DNA of 64,000 bases, taken from contig CAZDPJ010000004.1 in assembly GCA_964507405.1 (NCBI GenBank), positions 1-64,000 on the forward strand, in the 5' to 3' direction. The position numbers and the translations under genes are program-made. Positions 17,016 to 25,963 of this stretch are shown here, piece after piece. The first letter of the stretch is position 1; the number at the start of each line of letters is the position of its first letter. The DNA comes from UMGS75 sp964507405 (GTDB lineage Bacteria > Bacillota_I > Bacilli_A > ML615J-28 > CAG-313). The notes under the pieces are model-generated. The model did not search any database. It saw nothing but the letters and a program-made list of their open reading frames with translations, and was not told the origin of the DNA.

Positions 17016-17753
17016 ATGAAAAAATGGTATTCTTATTTTTTACTATTAATTGGTATATTAGGTATTCTAATATTTATGGATTATATGATTTCGTTTACAG
17101 AACATGATTATTTTTATATTCAAAATCCTGGTATTGAAAAATATGTTGGAGTTAATGTTGTCAGTAGATGGGCTAATTTAAGTTTTTTTACATATCATAC
17201 TTTAATTATATTTTCTTTTTTTTGTATCTTACAATTTATTGGTAATATTTTTAAAATAAAAAAAATAAATAATTTTTTATATAGAAAAGATGTTTTAACT
17301 TTTATTACAACAAATTATGTTATTACATCTCTTTGTTATACCATATTTGAACTTACATCGGGAAATCCTATTTTTGGTTTATATGCGAATACCTTAAATG
17401 CATGGTATTCATTTATTACAAATATGATTGTACATTACTTTTTTTTCTTTATAGCATTAATAAATTATTTATATATAAAAGCAAATAATACTTTTAGTAA
17501 GAAGAGTTATTTATATATAACAATATATTTATTAGTATATTTTATTACAGTAAAATTAACAGGAATGTATTGCTATAAAATAATTTGGTATCCATATCCT
17601 ATTTTTGATAGTGAGTCATTATCTAGTATGATGGGATTAATTAATATTGATAATTTCTTTTTACTTGTCTTTATGATAATTGTTAATATAACAATTTATT
17701 TATTATATTTCTTAGTATTTAATTTATTAAAGTGTTTAATAAAACATAATTAA
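17016..17753 (+). CDS. six-transmembrane protein, function unknown
   Basis: A 245-residue integral membrane protein with about six hydrophobic helices (near residues 5-23, 55-75, 98-116, 137-153, 165-185, 210-235). The FFTYHTLIIFSFFCI segment resembles the Pr6Pr/DUF1600-type membrane families of Firmicutes and mollicutes, but the match is by eye and weak. GTGGTG serves as ribosome site. It stands alone between the frr terminator and the uppS promoter. Confidence 0.72.
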   Translation: MKKWYSYFLLLIGILGILIFMDYMISFTEHDYFYIQNPGIEKYVGVNVVSRWANLSFFTYHTLIIFSFFCILQFIGNIFKIKKINNFLYRKDVLTFITTNYVITSLCYTIFELTSGNPIFGLYANTLNAWYSFITNMIVHYFFFFIALINYLYIKANNTFSKKSYLYITIYLLVYFITVKLTGMYCYKIIWYPYPIFDSESLSSMMGLINIDNFFLLVFMIIVNITIYLLYFLVFNLLKCLIKHN

Positions 17754-17924
17754 TATTAATTAGTATAGTTGTATTATTGGTCAAAATTCTTGATTTAAAA
17801 TATATAATAAATATTATAGCATTAAAAGAAATTTAGATATATTAGTTTCTGAAAACATTATTGTAAAAGATAACAAAAAGTATTATATAAATTAATTAAT
17901 AAATTAATTTATTTTTATTAATTG
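17754..17924 (+). other. non-coding stretch with a possible gene remnant
   Basis: No intact gene. One short open stretch reads ENIIVKDNKKYYIN followed by a stop (about 17846-17892), which could be the decayed C-terminal end of an AAA-ATPase-type gene like the wreck at 40275, but the fragment is too short to prove it. Confidence 0.3.
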
Positions 17925-17950
17925 AGACATCTTTTTTTAGATGTCTTTTT
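17925..17950 (+). terminator. rho-independent terminator
   Basis: AGACATCT pairs with AGATGTCT, followed by TTTT. It lies well downstream of the membrane-protein gene and just before the uppS promoter. Confidence 0.85.
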
Positions 17951-17957
17951 CATTTAA

Positions 17958-17987
17958 TTGGCATTATTTTATAAAATGTAGTATAAT
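17958..17987 (+). promoter_or_regulatory. promoter of uppS-cdsA-dxr-rseP
   Basis: TTGGCA (17958-17963), 18-base spacer, TATAAT (17982-17987), about 22 bases ahead of uppS. Confidence 0.75.
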
Positions 17988-18008
17988 AATATATTAGAGG
18001 GAAAAATA

Positions 18009-18746
18009 ATGAACATAAATGAATTAAAAAATGAAATTCTATTAAAACCTCTTCCTAAACATATTGGCATTATTTTAGATGGAAATGGAAGATGGGCTAC
18101 AAAAAGAATGTTACCACGAAATTTAGGTCATAAAAAAGGGGTACAAACATTAAAAGAAATAGTTATGGAAGTTAAAAACTTAGGAATAGCTAATTTAACC
18201 GTTTTCGCATTTAGTACTGAAAACTGGAAAAGACCTAAAGATGAAGTTGATTATTTAATGAATCAATTAAAAACTTATTATCATGAAGGGTTAAAAAAAG
18301 TATTGGAAAATAAAATAAAAATTAAATTTATTGGTAGTAAAAATAAATTATCTTCGGATATTATAATGATGATGGAAGATATTGAACAACAAACAAAAGA
18401 ATTTACTGATTTTACTTTATCAATAGCATTTAATTATGGTTCAAGAGAAGAATTAGTAGAAGCTTGTAAAAAAATAAGTTATCAAGTTGTTAATAAAAAA
18501 CTTAATATAAATGATATTAATGAAGATGTTATTAGTAATAATTTATATACAGCAGATTTGTATGATCTTGATTTAATTATTAGAACTAGTGGAGAAATGA
18601 GGCTTAGTAATTTCTTATTATATCAAGCAGCATACGCGGAATTATATTTTCCAAAAACATTATGGCCAGATTTTCATAAAAAAGATTTATATTTAGCAAT
18701 TAAAGAATATCAAAGTAGGAACAGACGTTATGGAGGGATTAAATAA
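18009..18746 (+). CDS. uppS: undecaprenyl diphosphate synthase
   Basis: Cis-prenyltransferase making the C55 lipid carrier for cell-wall synthesis. The signature HIGIILDGNGRWA (catalytic D24), AFSTENWKRP and the C-terminal RTSGEMRLSNFLLYQ are all present; 245 residues is normal. It heads an operon in which each gene overlaps or abuts the next, linking the carrier (uppS), phospholipid synthesis (cdsA), isoprenoid supply (dxr) and membrane proteolysis (rseP), the usual Firmicute order. Confidence 0.96.
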   Translation: MNINELKNEILLKPLPKHIGIILDGNGRWATKRMLPRNLGHKKGVQTLKEIVMEVKNLGIANLTVFAFSTENWKRPKDEVDYLMNQLKTYYHEGLKKVLENKIKIKFIGSKNKLSSDIIMMMEDIEQQTKEFTDFTLSIAFNYGSREELVEACKKISYQVVNKKLNINDINEDVISNNLYTADLYDLDLIIRTSGEMRLSNFLLYQAAYAELYFPKTLWPDFHKKDLYLAIKEYQSRNRRYGGIK

Positions 18747-19627
18747 TGAAAAAAAGAGTAATAACTGGAATTGTTTTAGCAATAGTAATTATACCAATTT
18801 TATGGCTTGGTTCTTGGTGGATGATAGGGCTTACGACTGCCCTTGCTTATGTGGGAACACTTGAACTTGTTAAAATGCATTGTAATAAAAAAGGTTTATC
18901 AAAGAAATATCAATATATTATACCTGTTATGTCTATGTGGATTGTATTACTAGGTGGACTTATAATTAAACTCCCTGATGTTTTTGATTTAACAGATATG
19001 ATTTTTAGTTTAATTGTTATATTCTTTGGACTATTAATAATTTCTTTATTTAATAATGAACTAAAAACAACAGATTTAATTTTATTTTTTGGATTTATAT
19101 TATATTGTGGAGTTGGTCTTCTACTAGCAACGTCAATTCGTCAAATTAATTATTTAAACGGAACAACAAATAATTATATTGGATTAGTACTAATTGCTTA
19201 TTTATTCATTACTACCACTTTTACTGATATGGGGGCTTATCAAATTGGTATAATGTTTGGTAAACATAAATTATGTCCAACTATAAGTCCTAAAAAAACA
19301 ATTGAAGGTTCAATTGGTGGAAGTGTATCGGGAATGATTTTTGGAAGTGCTTCTTTAATTATTGGTGAAAAAATATTAAATTTTAGTTTACTTAATATTG
19401 AAAACAGTGTTATAAAAATTCTATGTATTGCCTTAATTAGTTTAGTATTAACCATCATCGCGCAATTTGGAGATTTAGTTGCCTCTAAATTAAAACGTGA
19501 ATATGATATTAAAGACTATGGATTTATCTTTCCTGGTCATGGTGGAGTAATGGATAGATTTGATAGTTTAATTATGACTGGTTCATTCTTTTTTGTAATT
19601 TTATCTATGTTAGGTATTATATTATGA
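18746..19627 (+). CDS. cdsA: phosphatidate cytidylyltransferase
   Basis: Integral membrane enzyme making CDP-diacylglycerol from phosphatidate and CTP. It has seven or eight hydrophobic segments and the family signature near the C-terminus: SPKKTIEGSIGG, then GDLVASKLKREYDIKDYG and FPGHGGVMDRFDS with its metal-binding aspartate. At 293 residues it is slightly long. It shares one base with the uppS stop and its own TGA stop overlaps the dxr ATG, which also proves that TGA is a stop codon here. Confidence 0.95.
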   Translation: MKKRVITGIVLAIVIIPILWLGSWWMIGLTTALAYVGTLELVKMHCNKKGLSKKYQYIIPVMSMWIVLLGGLIIKLPDVFDLTDMIFSLIVIFFGLLIISLFNNELKTTDLILFFGFILYCGVGLLLATSIRQINYLNGTTNNYIGLVLIAYLFITTTFTDMGAYQIGIMFGKHKLCPTISPKKTIEGSIGGSVSGMIFGSASLIIGEKILNFSLLNIENSVIKILCIALISLVLTIIAQFGDLVASKLKREYDIKDYGFIFPGHGGVMDRFDSLIMTGSFFFVILSMLGIIL

Positions 19628-20772
19628 GAAATATCTGTTTATTAGGTGGAACAGGTAGCATTGGTACTCAAGTATTAGATATTGTAAGAGAAAATAAAGA
19701 CTTTAAACTTGTTGCCTTTAGTTTTGGTAAAAATATAGATTTAGCAATTAAAATAATTGATGAATTTCATCCTCATCTTGTTTGTTGTATTAGTCTTGAA
19801 AATAAAAACTATTTAGAAAAAAAATATCCTAATATAACTTTTACTTATGGTGATTCAGGATTAAGTGAAGTATCGTGCTTTGATTGTGAAAATCCTATTG
19901 TTGTTAATGCTTTAGTAGGAACAGTAGGGTTAAAGCCAACTTATGATGCAATATTAAAAAAACGTGATATATATCTTGCTAATAAAGAAACCCTTGTAAT
20001 TGGGGGAGATATTATCATGAAAACTGCCAAAGATAATAATTGTCAAATTATTCCTTTAGATAGTGAACATTCAGCAATATATCAATTACTTGATAAAAAT
20101 GATGAATTAGAAATACAAAACTTAATTCTTACAGCCAGTGGTGGCGCTTTAAGAGACTTAAAAAAAGATGAATTAACAAATGTTACGGTAAATGATGTAT
20201 TAAATCATCCTACATGGAATATGGGACCAAAAATAACAGTTGATTGTGCGACAATGATGAACAAAGGTTTTGAAATAATTGAAGCATATTATTTATTTAA
20301 TGTTGATATTGATAAAATTAAAGTAATGATTCATCGAACTAGTACAATTCATTCTATGGTAGAGTTTAATGATAATTCTATTTGTGCTCAACTAGCAAGT
20401 GCTGATATGCATCTTCCTATTCATTACGCCTTAATGAATAAAAAACACAGTAAAAGCGATATAATAAAACCTTTATCAATTGATGAAGGAATTAATCTTG
20501 TATTAGAACCACTTGATAATGAGCGCTATCCCCTTGTTAATATTGCGAAAGAGGCAATCAAAAAAGGGGGAATCTATCCTTGTGTTATGAACGCAGCTAA
20601 TGAAAAGGCCGTGGAACTATTTTTAAATGGTAAAATTAGATTTACGGATATTGAAAAAATAATAATTAATGAATTAAATTCAAACGAATATGAAAAATAT
20701 AATAAAGAGTTATCAATTGATTTAATTTTAGAGGTAGATCAATTAGTAAAAGGAAAGGTAGGTAAAATATGA
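19624..20772 (+). CDS. dxr: 1-deoxy-D-xylulose-5-phosphate reductoisomerase
   Basis: Second enzyme of the MEP isoprenoid pathway, converting DXP to MEP with NADPH. NADPH-binding LLGGTGSIGTQVLDIVR starts the protein; the metal/substrate region includes PLDSEHSAIYQLL, TASGGALRDL and HPTWNMGPKITVDCATMMNKG, all family hallmarks. 382 residues. ATGA overlaps at both ends (with cdsA and rseP) suggest coupled translation. Confidence 0.96.
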   Translation: MRNICLLGGTGSIGTQVLDIVRENKDFKLVAFSFGKNIDLAIKIIDEFHPHLVCCISLENKNYLEKKYPNITFTYGDSGLSEVSCFDCENPIVVNALVGTVGLKPTYDAILKKRDIYLANKETLVIGGDIIMKTAKDNNCQIIPLDSEHSAIYQLLDKNDELEIQNLILTASGGALRDLKKDELTNVTVNDVLNHPTWNMGPKITVDCATMMNKGFEIIEAYYLFNVDIDKIKVMIHRTSTIHSMVEFNDNSICAQLASADMHLPIHYALMNKKHSKSDIIKPLSIDEGINLVLEPLDNERYPLVNIAKEAIKKGGIYPCVMNAANEKAVELFLNGKIRFTDIEKIIINELNSNEYEKYNKELSIDLILEVDQLVKGKVGKI

Positions 20773-22421
20773 TATATATAATTGGATTTATAGCATTTAT
20801 ATTAGTACTTAGTATAATTGTTATTATTCATGAAATGGGACATTTCCTATTAGCTAGAAGAGCTAAAATTTTATGTTATGAATTTTCAGTAGGTATGGGT
20901 CCATTAATTTGGAAAAAGAAAAAAGGGGAAACAGTATATGCAATTAGATGCATTCCAATTGGTGGATTTGTATCAATGGCTGGTGAAGAAATTGAACAAG
21001 ATTTCTTGGAAAATATAAAAAAAGTAAAACTTGAATTTGATGAAAATAATCGTATTAAAACTATTATCTGTGATATTAATGATGAAAAGTATAAAGATTT
21101 AGAAGTATATGATTTATGTAAATATGATTTAAGTGGAACTCTGGAAGCACTTGATGATGAATTATATTTATGTGGTAAAAATGAAAATGTTGAAGAAACT
21201 AAATATATTGTAAATCGTGATGCAATTCTTTATTTTGATAAAAAACAAGAAATGCAAATTGCGCCATTAAATCGTAATTTTGTATCTAAAACAGTTGGCC
21301 AAAGATTTTTAACAGTATTTGCGGGGCCATTCATGAACTTTGTTCTTGCCCTTGTTATATATTTTGTACTCGGTATTATTCAAGGTTATCCTAATACTTC
21401 TAGTACTAGACTTACTGAAGTATATGAAGGCTCACCAGTATATGGCATTCTTTCTGAAGGTGATGAAATTCTAAAAATAAATGATTATGAAGTCAAAGAA
21501 TGGAATGATATTCCAAGTACTCTTAGTAAATATGCATCTGGATCTGATACTAGTTTTGATGGTAAGATTATTCTTACGTATAAAGATAAAGATGGAAATA
21601 TTAAAGTAACTGATTACATTTATCCGATAATTGCTATATATTCGATTGAATTAAATTTAGATACGAAGTTAAGCATAGAAGAAGGTAAAGTTATTGTAGG
21701 TACATATTCATCTAATAATACAGCAACAAAATCTTTCAAAGCAGGTCTTGGAAAAGGTGATATAATTACTAATATTGCTTTTAAAGATGGAAGTAATTCA
21801 AAAGTTATTAATACCTATAATGATATATTAAGTTACTTTAATCAAGAAAGTTTAGATGAAGCGCAAGACCTTGTAATTTCATTTACTCGTGGTGAACAAC
21901 AAAAACAAGTAACAATTGAATCTTATAGTAGACAATTATTAGAAAGTCAATCAATAACTCCAACTAAAATTCAACTTGGTATTTCGCCAAATTATGAATT
22001 TGATATTGTTAAATTATTGTATATGCCTTGGGTTGAAACAGGATCTTCTTGTATTAGTATTTTTAAAACATTAGGTTTATTGTTTACTGATTCATCAGTA
22101 AATATTGATGACTTTAGTGGTCCTGTAGGAATTTTTAGTTTAGTAAAATCATCAATTGAAGGTAAAAATGTAGGTCAAGCAATATTAACATTGTTATCAC
22201 TTATGGCATTTTTAAGTGTAAATATTGGCTTTGTTAACTTACTTCCTCTTCCTGCTCTTGATGGTGGAAGACTTGCCTTTATAGTATTTGAAGGTATTAC
22301 TCGTAAAAAGCCTAGTCCAAAAGTAGAAAATATTATACATACAATTGGCTTCCTATTATTAATGGCATTATTTGTATTTATTTCATTTAGTGATATATTA
22401 AGGTGCATAGGTTGTAAATAA
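20769..22421 (+). CDS. rseP: RseP/RasP-family site-2 zinc protease
   Basis: Intramembrane metalloprotease that cleaves anti-sigma factors and signal-peptide remnants. Helix 1 holds HEMGH (H21, E22, H25); a PDZ domain sits in the middle, and the third metal ligand region is LPLPALDGGRLAF near the C-terminus, followed by a final helix. The protein has 550 residues against about 420 for Bacillus RasP. Part of the excess is an acidic insert (about residues 75-165) before the second membrane helix, and the PDZ region is also longer. Last gene of the uppS operon. Confidence 0.93.
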   Translation: MIYIIGFIAFILVLSIIVIIHEMGHFLLARRAKILCYEFSVGMGPLIWKKKKGETVYAIRCIPIGGFVSMAGEEIEQDFLENIKKVKLEFDENNRIKTIICDINDEKYKDLEVYDLCKYDLSGTLEALDDELYLCGKNENVEETKYIVNRDAILYFDKKQEMQIAPLNRNFVSKTVGQRFLTVFAGPFMNFVLALVIYFVLGIIQGYPNTSSTRLTEVYEGSPVYGILSEGDEILKINDYEVKEWNDIPSTLSKYASGSDTSFDGKIILTYKDKDGNIKVTDYIYPIIAIYSIELNLDTKLSIEEGKVIVGTYSSNNTATKSFKAGLGKGDIITNIAFKDGSNSKVINTYNDILSYFNQESLDEAQDLVISFTRGEQQKQVTIESYSRQLLESQSITPTKIQLGISPNYEFDIVKLLYMPWVETGSSCISIFKTLGLLFTDSSVNIDDFSGPVGIFSLVKSSIEGKNVGQAILTLLSLMAFLSVNIGFVNLLPLPALDGGRLAFIVFEGITRKKPSPKVENIIHTIGFLLLMALFVFISFSDILRCIGCK

Positions 22422-22428
22422 GAAAATA

Positions 22429-22453
22429 AGACATTCGGTTGAATGTCTTTTTT
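22429..22453 (+). terminator. terminator of the uppS-rseP operon
   Basis: AGACATTC pairs with GAATGTCT around a GGTT loop, followed by TTTTT. Confidence 0.9.
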
Positions 22454-22477
22454 GCTCTATTTTATATAAAAGAGTAT

Positions 22478-22491
22478 AAAGGTATACCTTT
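22478..22491 (+). promoter_or_regulatory. upstream 14-bp palindrome, candidate operator
   Basis: AAAGGTATACCTTT, a perfect palindrome, identical to the one inside the downstream promoter. Centre-to-centre distance is 146 bases, suited to cooperative or looping binding. Operator function is inferred. Confidence 0.6.
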
Positions 22492-22614
22492 ACATACTAT
22501 CTATTTATAAATATATTTTACTCTTTAATATAATTTTTTGCAAATAAAAAGATATTATTATACTGATTAGACTATTATAAAGATAATATATTAGTTAAAA
22601 ATTTTATATAAATC

Positions 22615-22642
22615 TTGTTGTACAAAGGTATACCTTTATAAT
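22615..22642 (+). promoter_or_regulatory. promoter with operator palindrome in the spacer, for the giant surface protein
   Basis: TTGTTG (22615-22620), 16-base spacer, TATAAT (22637-22642). The spacer is almost filled by the palindrome AAAGGTATACCTTT (22624-22637), so a dimeric regulator bound there would contact or block RNA polymerase directly. A second identical copy lies upstream. Confidence 0.65.
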
Positions 22643-22675
22643 ACTTATATAAATTGAAAGGTGGAATATTTTATT

Positions 22676-25600
22676 ATGAAGAAAAATAAAGTCTTTTTGT
22701 TTCTACTCGCCATATGTATTGGTTTATTAATTATAGGAAAAAATATTAATAATGAAGACTCATTTGGTAATATTATATTAGAAGAAATAGTAGAACGAAG
22801 TGGGGAGTATGATAATCATAAATTAGTATTAAATAATACTACAAAAGAAGAAGCGAAAAGTATATCTAAAAGGCTTAATGCAAAGCTTAGAATTACTAAA
22901 AATGGTACATTTGCGACTTTAACGCTTCCAGATGATGTTACTGTTTATGATATATGTATTGATGAAAATAATAAAGATATAATTGAAAAGTTTTCGCTTG
23001 ATTATCAAGCTACAGTTTCAGATGTAAAAGAATACTTTCCATCGAAATCTATAGCAACGCCAAATGATACTAATTATTATATGCAAACATATTTAGATTA
23101 TTTAAATTTAGATAACACTTGGTATATGACAAAAGGTAATGGTGTAACTGTGGCTATTATTGATACAGGAATTGATACTGATCATATTGAGTTTAATGGA
23201 CGAATAAGTGAATATTCATATAACGCAACAGAAGATAAAATAGTAAAAGACTATTTATTAGAAGATGGCTCATATGATTGGTCTTTAATTGAAGATGAAC
23301 AAGGACATGGAACTAGTGTCGCTGGTGTTGTTGGTGCATCAATGAATAATAATACTGGTATATGTGGTATTGCACCTAACGCAGAACTATTAGTAATTAA
23401 AGCAGAGTGTGATGAATATGGTGCTTTTAATAGTACATCTGATTTGGTGTTTGGACTATATTATGCAATTGAAAGAGACGTTGATGTTGTAAATATGAGT
23501 TTTGGGTCAAGTGATAGTAAATCATTTTTATCTCCAGTTAGACTTGCGAAAGATAGTGATGTTATATGCGTTGCGGCAGCAGGAAATGACGGATCACCAA
23601 ATATTAGTTATCCAGCAGCTCTTGAAGATGTAATTGCCGTAGGAGCACTTGATGCAGATTCATGGACTCTTGCAGAATACTCCAACTATGGAGAGGGCCT
23701 AGACTGTGTTGCACCTGGTACAGTTTATACTACAAAAAACGATGGATCATATGGAATAGTTGATGGAACTTCATTTTCATCACCAATAGTATCCTCAATT
23801 ATTGCTTTATATTTATCACTAAATAGATATCAAGAATTATCAACTATAAAAGAATTATTATATGCATCAAGTAAAGACTTAGGAGATTTGGGACCTGATT
23901 TTTATTATGGATATGGTGCTATAGATTCAAGTGCATTTTTACTTGAAGAAAAAGGAACAGTTACATTTAATTATTTAACAAATGAAATAGATAATACATA
24001 TCAAACATTTTTAAGACAACATACTTTGCAAAATCTACCAGAAGCAACAAGACTATATGCAATCTTTGATGGATGGTATTATGATATACATTGTACTGAA
24101 CCTTTAAAAGAATATGAAGATGAGTTTAGTAAAGATTTAACACTATATGCAAAATGGATTAATGAAGATGATGGGGTACCATTTACTTATCGAGTATTAG
24201 AGGATAAAACAATAGAAATAACTGGTTATAAGGGTAGGAGAAAATATATAACAATACCTGATATTATTGATGATATGGAAGTATCAAGTATTGGAATAGG
24301 TGCTTTTAAAAATGAATCATCACTTAGAATTGTAACATTGCCTTCAACTTTAAAAGTGATTAAAGGATATGCTTTTCAAAATTGTGTTAATTTAACTAGT
24401 ATTGAAATTCCAAGTGGTGTTACAAGTATAGGTGAGAGTGCTTATGATGGCTGTATAAGACTTGTAAAAGTAACATTTAGTGAATCTTCAAAACTAACTT
24501 CAATTGGTAATTTTGCTTTTCAAAACAATGTAAGACTAGTAAACATTAATTTACCTCAAAACCTAAAAGAATTTAATGGATCTTGTTTACTTGAAACAAT
24601 TAAATTAAAAGAAATTACAATAGATAATAAAAATAAATATTTTCGATCAATAGATGGAGTATTATATGATTGTACTATAAATACATTAGTAGCTTATCCA
24701 TCTAATAAAGGAACAAGTTATACTATAAATGATAAAACAAGCATAATAGGAACATATGCTTTTGGGTATAGTAAAATTAAAACAATTGATTTAAGTAATG
24801 TTTCTAAAATTAATACTTGCTCATTTATTTTTTCTAGTTTAGAAAGTGTTGATTTATCTAATGTATCAAGTACTGGATATTTGGCATTTGCAAATTCAGT
24901 AAAATTAAAAGAAGTTATAATTGGAAATAATTTAACAGAAATTAGTTATAGTTGTTTTTCATCATGTTCTAGTTTAAATAATATAGTGATTCCTAAAAAT
25001 ATAATGTATATTGGAGATTCATCATTTTCTAATTGTGGTTTAGGAACTATTACATTTGAAAAAGAAAGTAAATTAAATAGTATTGGAGACTCTGCGTTTG
25101 AAAACTGCAATTTAAAAAGAATAGAAATCCCAAAAGATGTTACTAGTATTGGAGAATCTGCGTTTAGTTGTTGCCCTTTATCACAAGTTACATATGAAGA
25201 AAATTCTAATTTAAAATTTATTGGTAAATCTTCTTTTGAATATACAACATTATCAAAAATTAGTTTACCTAAAGATTTAATAAAGATTGATGATTATGCT
25301 TTTAAAAACACATCACTTAAGGAAGTATATATTCCTTCATCAACGATTAGTTTAGGTAATGGTGTATTCGCAAGTTGTTCTTTATTAACTTCGATTGAAG
25401 TGGATAATAAAAATGAATACTATACATCGATAGATGGAGTAGTATATAGTAAAGATTTAAAAACACTTTTTATGTATCCTTCAGGAAAAGAAGATAATAC
25501 TTATTATTTAAATAATAATACTACTGTAGTTTCAAATTCTGCCTTTTATGGAGTTAGTAAATTAAAAACTATTTATTTTAATGATAATTTAATAAAATTA

Positions 25601-25963
25601 GATAAAAATGCTTTTTATGATGCTACTAGTATTATTAATATTAATTTAAACGATGCTTTAGAAGAAATTGGTGATGAAGCATTTAACTCAGCTAGTTCAC
25701 TTCAAAGTATATCAATTCCAGATAATGTTACTAAAATAGGAAGATATTGTTTTGCAGAAACCTATTCTTTAACTAGTATTTCTTTTAATAAAACATCTAA
25801 ATTACCAAGAATATCAGCTTATACTTTTGCAAACTCTAATATATCTTCATTTTCTATTCCTTCCAATGTATCAACCATAGGTCAAGGTGCATTTGCTGGA
25901 TGTAATAATTTAACGAGTATTACATTTTATGAAAATAGCAAATTAGAATCTATTTCCGCATAA
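22676..25963 (+). CDS. giant surface protein, segment 1: signal peptide, subtilisin-like protease, InlB-type repeat, LRR_5 repeats
   Basis: N-terminal part of a cell-surface protein. Residues 1-22 are a signal peptide (KKNKVFLFLLAICIGLLIIG). After a propeptide comes an S8 peptidase with an intact triad: D163 (IIDTGID), H211 (GHGTSVAG), S366 (GTSFSSP). A Listeria-Bacteroides/InlB-B-like repeat follows (VTFNYLTNE...LYAKWI), then BspA-type LRR_5 repeats of the form SIGxxAFxxCxxLxxIxIP. The ATG at 22676 follows AAAGGTGG; an in-frame GTG at 22661 overlaps that site and is unlikely. The frame ends at a TAA (25961-25963) inside a repeat, and the same frame continues directly, so this looks like a nonsense mutation of a tyrosine codon. 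Likely role: adhesion or host-glycoprotein processing. Confidence 0.85.
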   Translation: MKKNKVFLFLLAICIGLLIIGKNINNEDSFGNIILEEIVERSGEYDNHKLVLNNTTKEEAKSISKRLNAKLRITKNGTFATLTLPDDVTVYDICIDENNKDIIEKFSLDYQATVSDVKEYFPSKSIATPNDTNYYMQTYLDYLNLDNTWYMTKGNGVTVAIIDTGIDTDHIEFNGRISEYSYNATEDKIVKDYLLEDGSYDWSLIEDEQGHGTSVAGVVGASMNNNTGICGIAPNAELLVIKAECDEYGAFNSTSDLVFGLYYAIERDVDVVNMSFGSSDSKSFLSPVRLAKDSDVICVAAAGNDGSPNISYPAALEDVIAVGALDADSWTLAEYSNYGEGLDCVAPGTVYTTKNDGSYGIVDGTSFSSPIVSSIIALYLSLNRYQELSTIKELLYASSKDLGDLGPDFYYGYGAIDSSAFLLEEKGTVTFNYLTNEIDNTYQTFLRQHTLQNLPEATRLYAIFDGWYYDIHCTEPLKEYEDEFSKDLTLYAKWINEDDGVPFTYRVLEDKTIEITGYKGRRKYITIPDIIDDMEVSSIGIGAFKNESSLRIVTLPSTLKVIKGYAFQNCVNLTSIEIPSGVTSIGESAYDGCIRLVKVTFSESSKLTSIGNFAFQNNVRLVNINLPQNLKEFNGSCLLETIKLKEITIDNKNKYFRSIDGVLYDCTINTLVAYPSNKGTSYTINDKTSIIGTYAFGYSKIKTIDLSNVSKINTCSFIFSSLESVDLSNVSSTGYLAFANSVKLKEVIIGNNLTEISYSCFSSCSSLNNIVIPKNIMYIGDSSFSNCGLGTITFEKESKLNSIGDSAFENCNLKRIEIPKDVTSIGESAFSCCPLSQVTYEENSNLKFIGKSSFEYTTLSKISLPKDLIKIDDYAFKNTSLKEVYIPSSTISLGNGVFASCSLLTSIEVDNKNEYYTSIDGVVYSKDLKTLFMYPSGKEDNTYYLNNNTTVVSNSAFYGVSKLKTIYFNDNLIKLDKNAFYDATSIININLNDALEEIGDEAFNSASSLQSISIPDNVTKIGRYCFAETYSLTSISFNKTSKLPRISAYTFANSNISSFSIPSNVSTIGQGAFAGCNNLTSITFYENSKLESISA

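Noticed and set aside
18746..20772. Mycoplasma-type code (TGA = Trp) suggested by the low GC
   Set aside because: TGA ends cdsA and dxr in ATGA overlaps, and tryptophans are encoded by TGG throughout.
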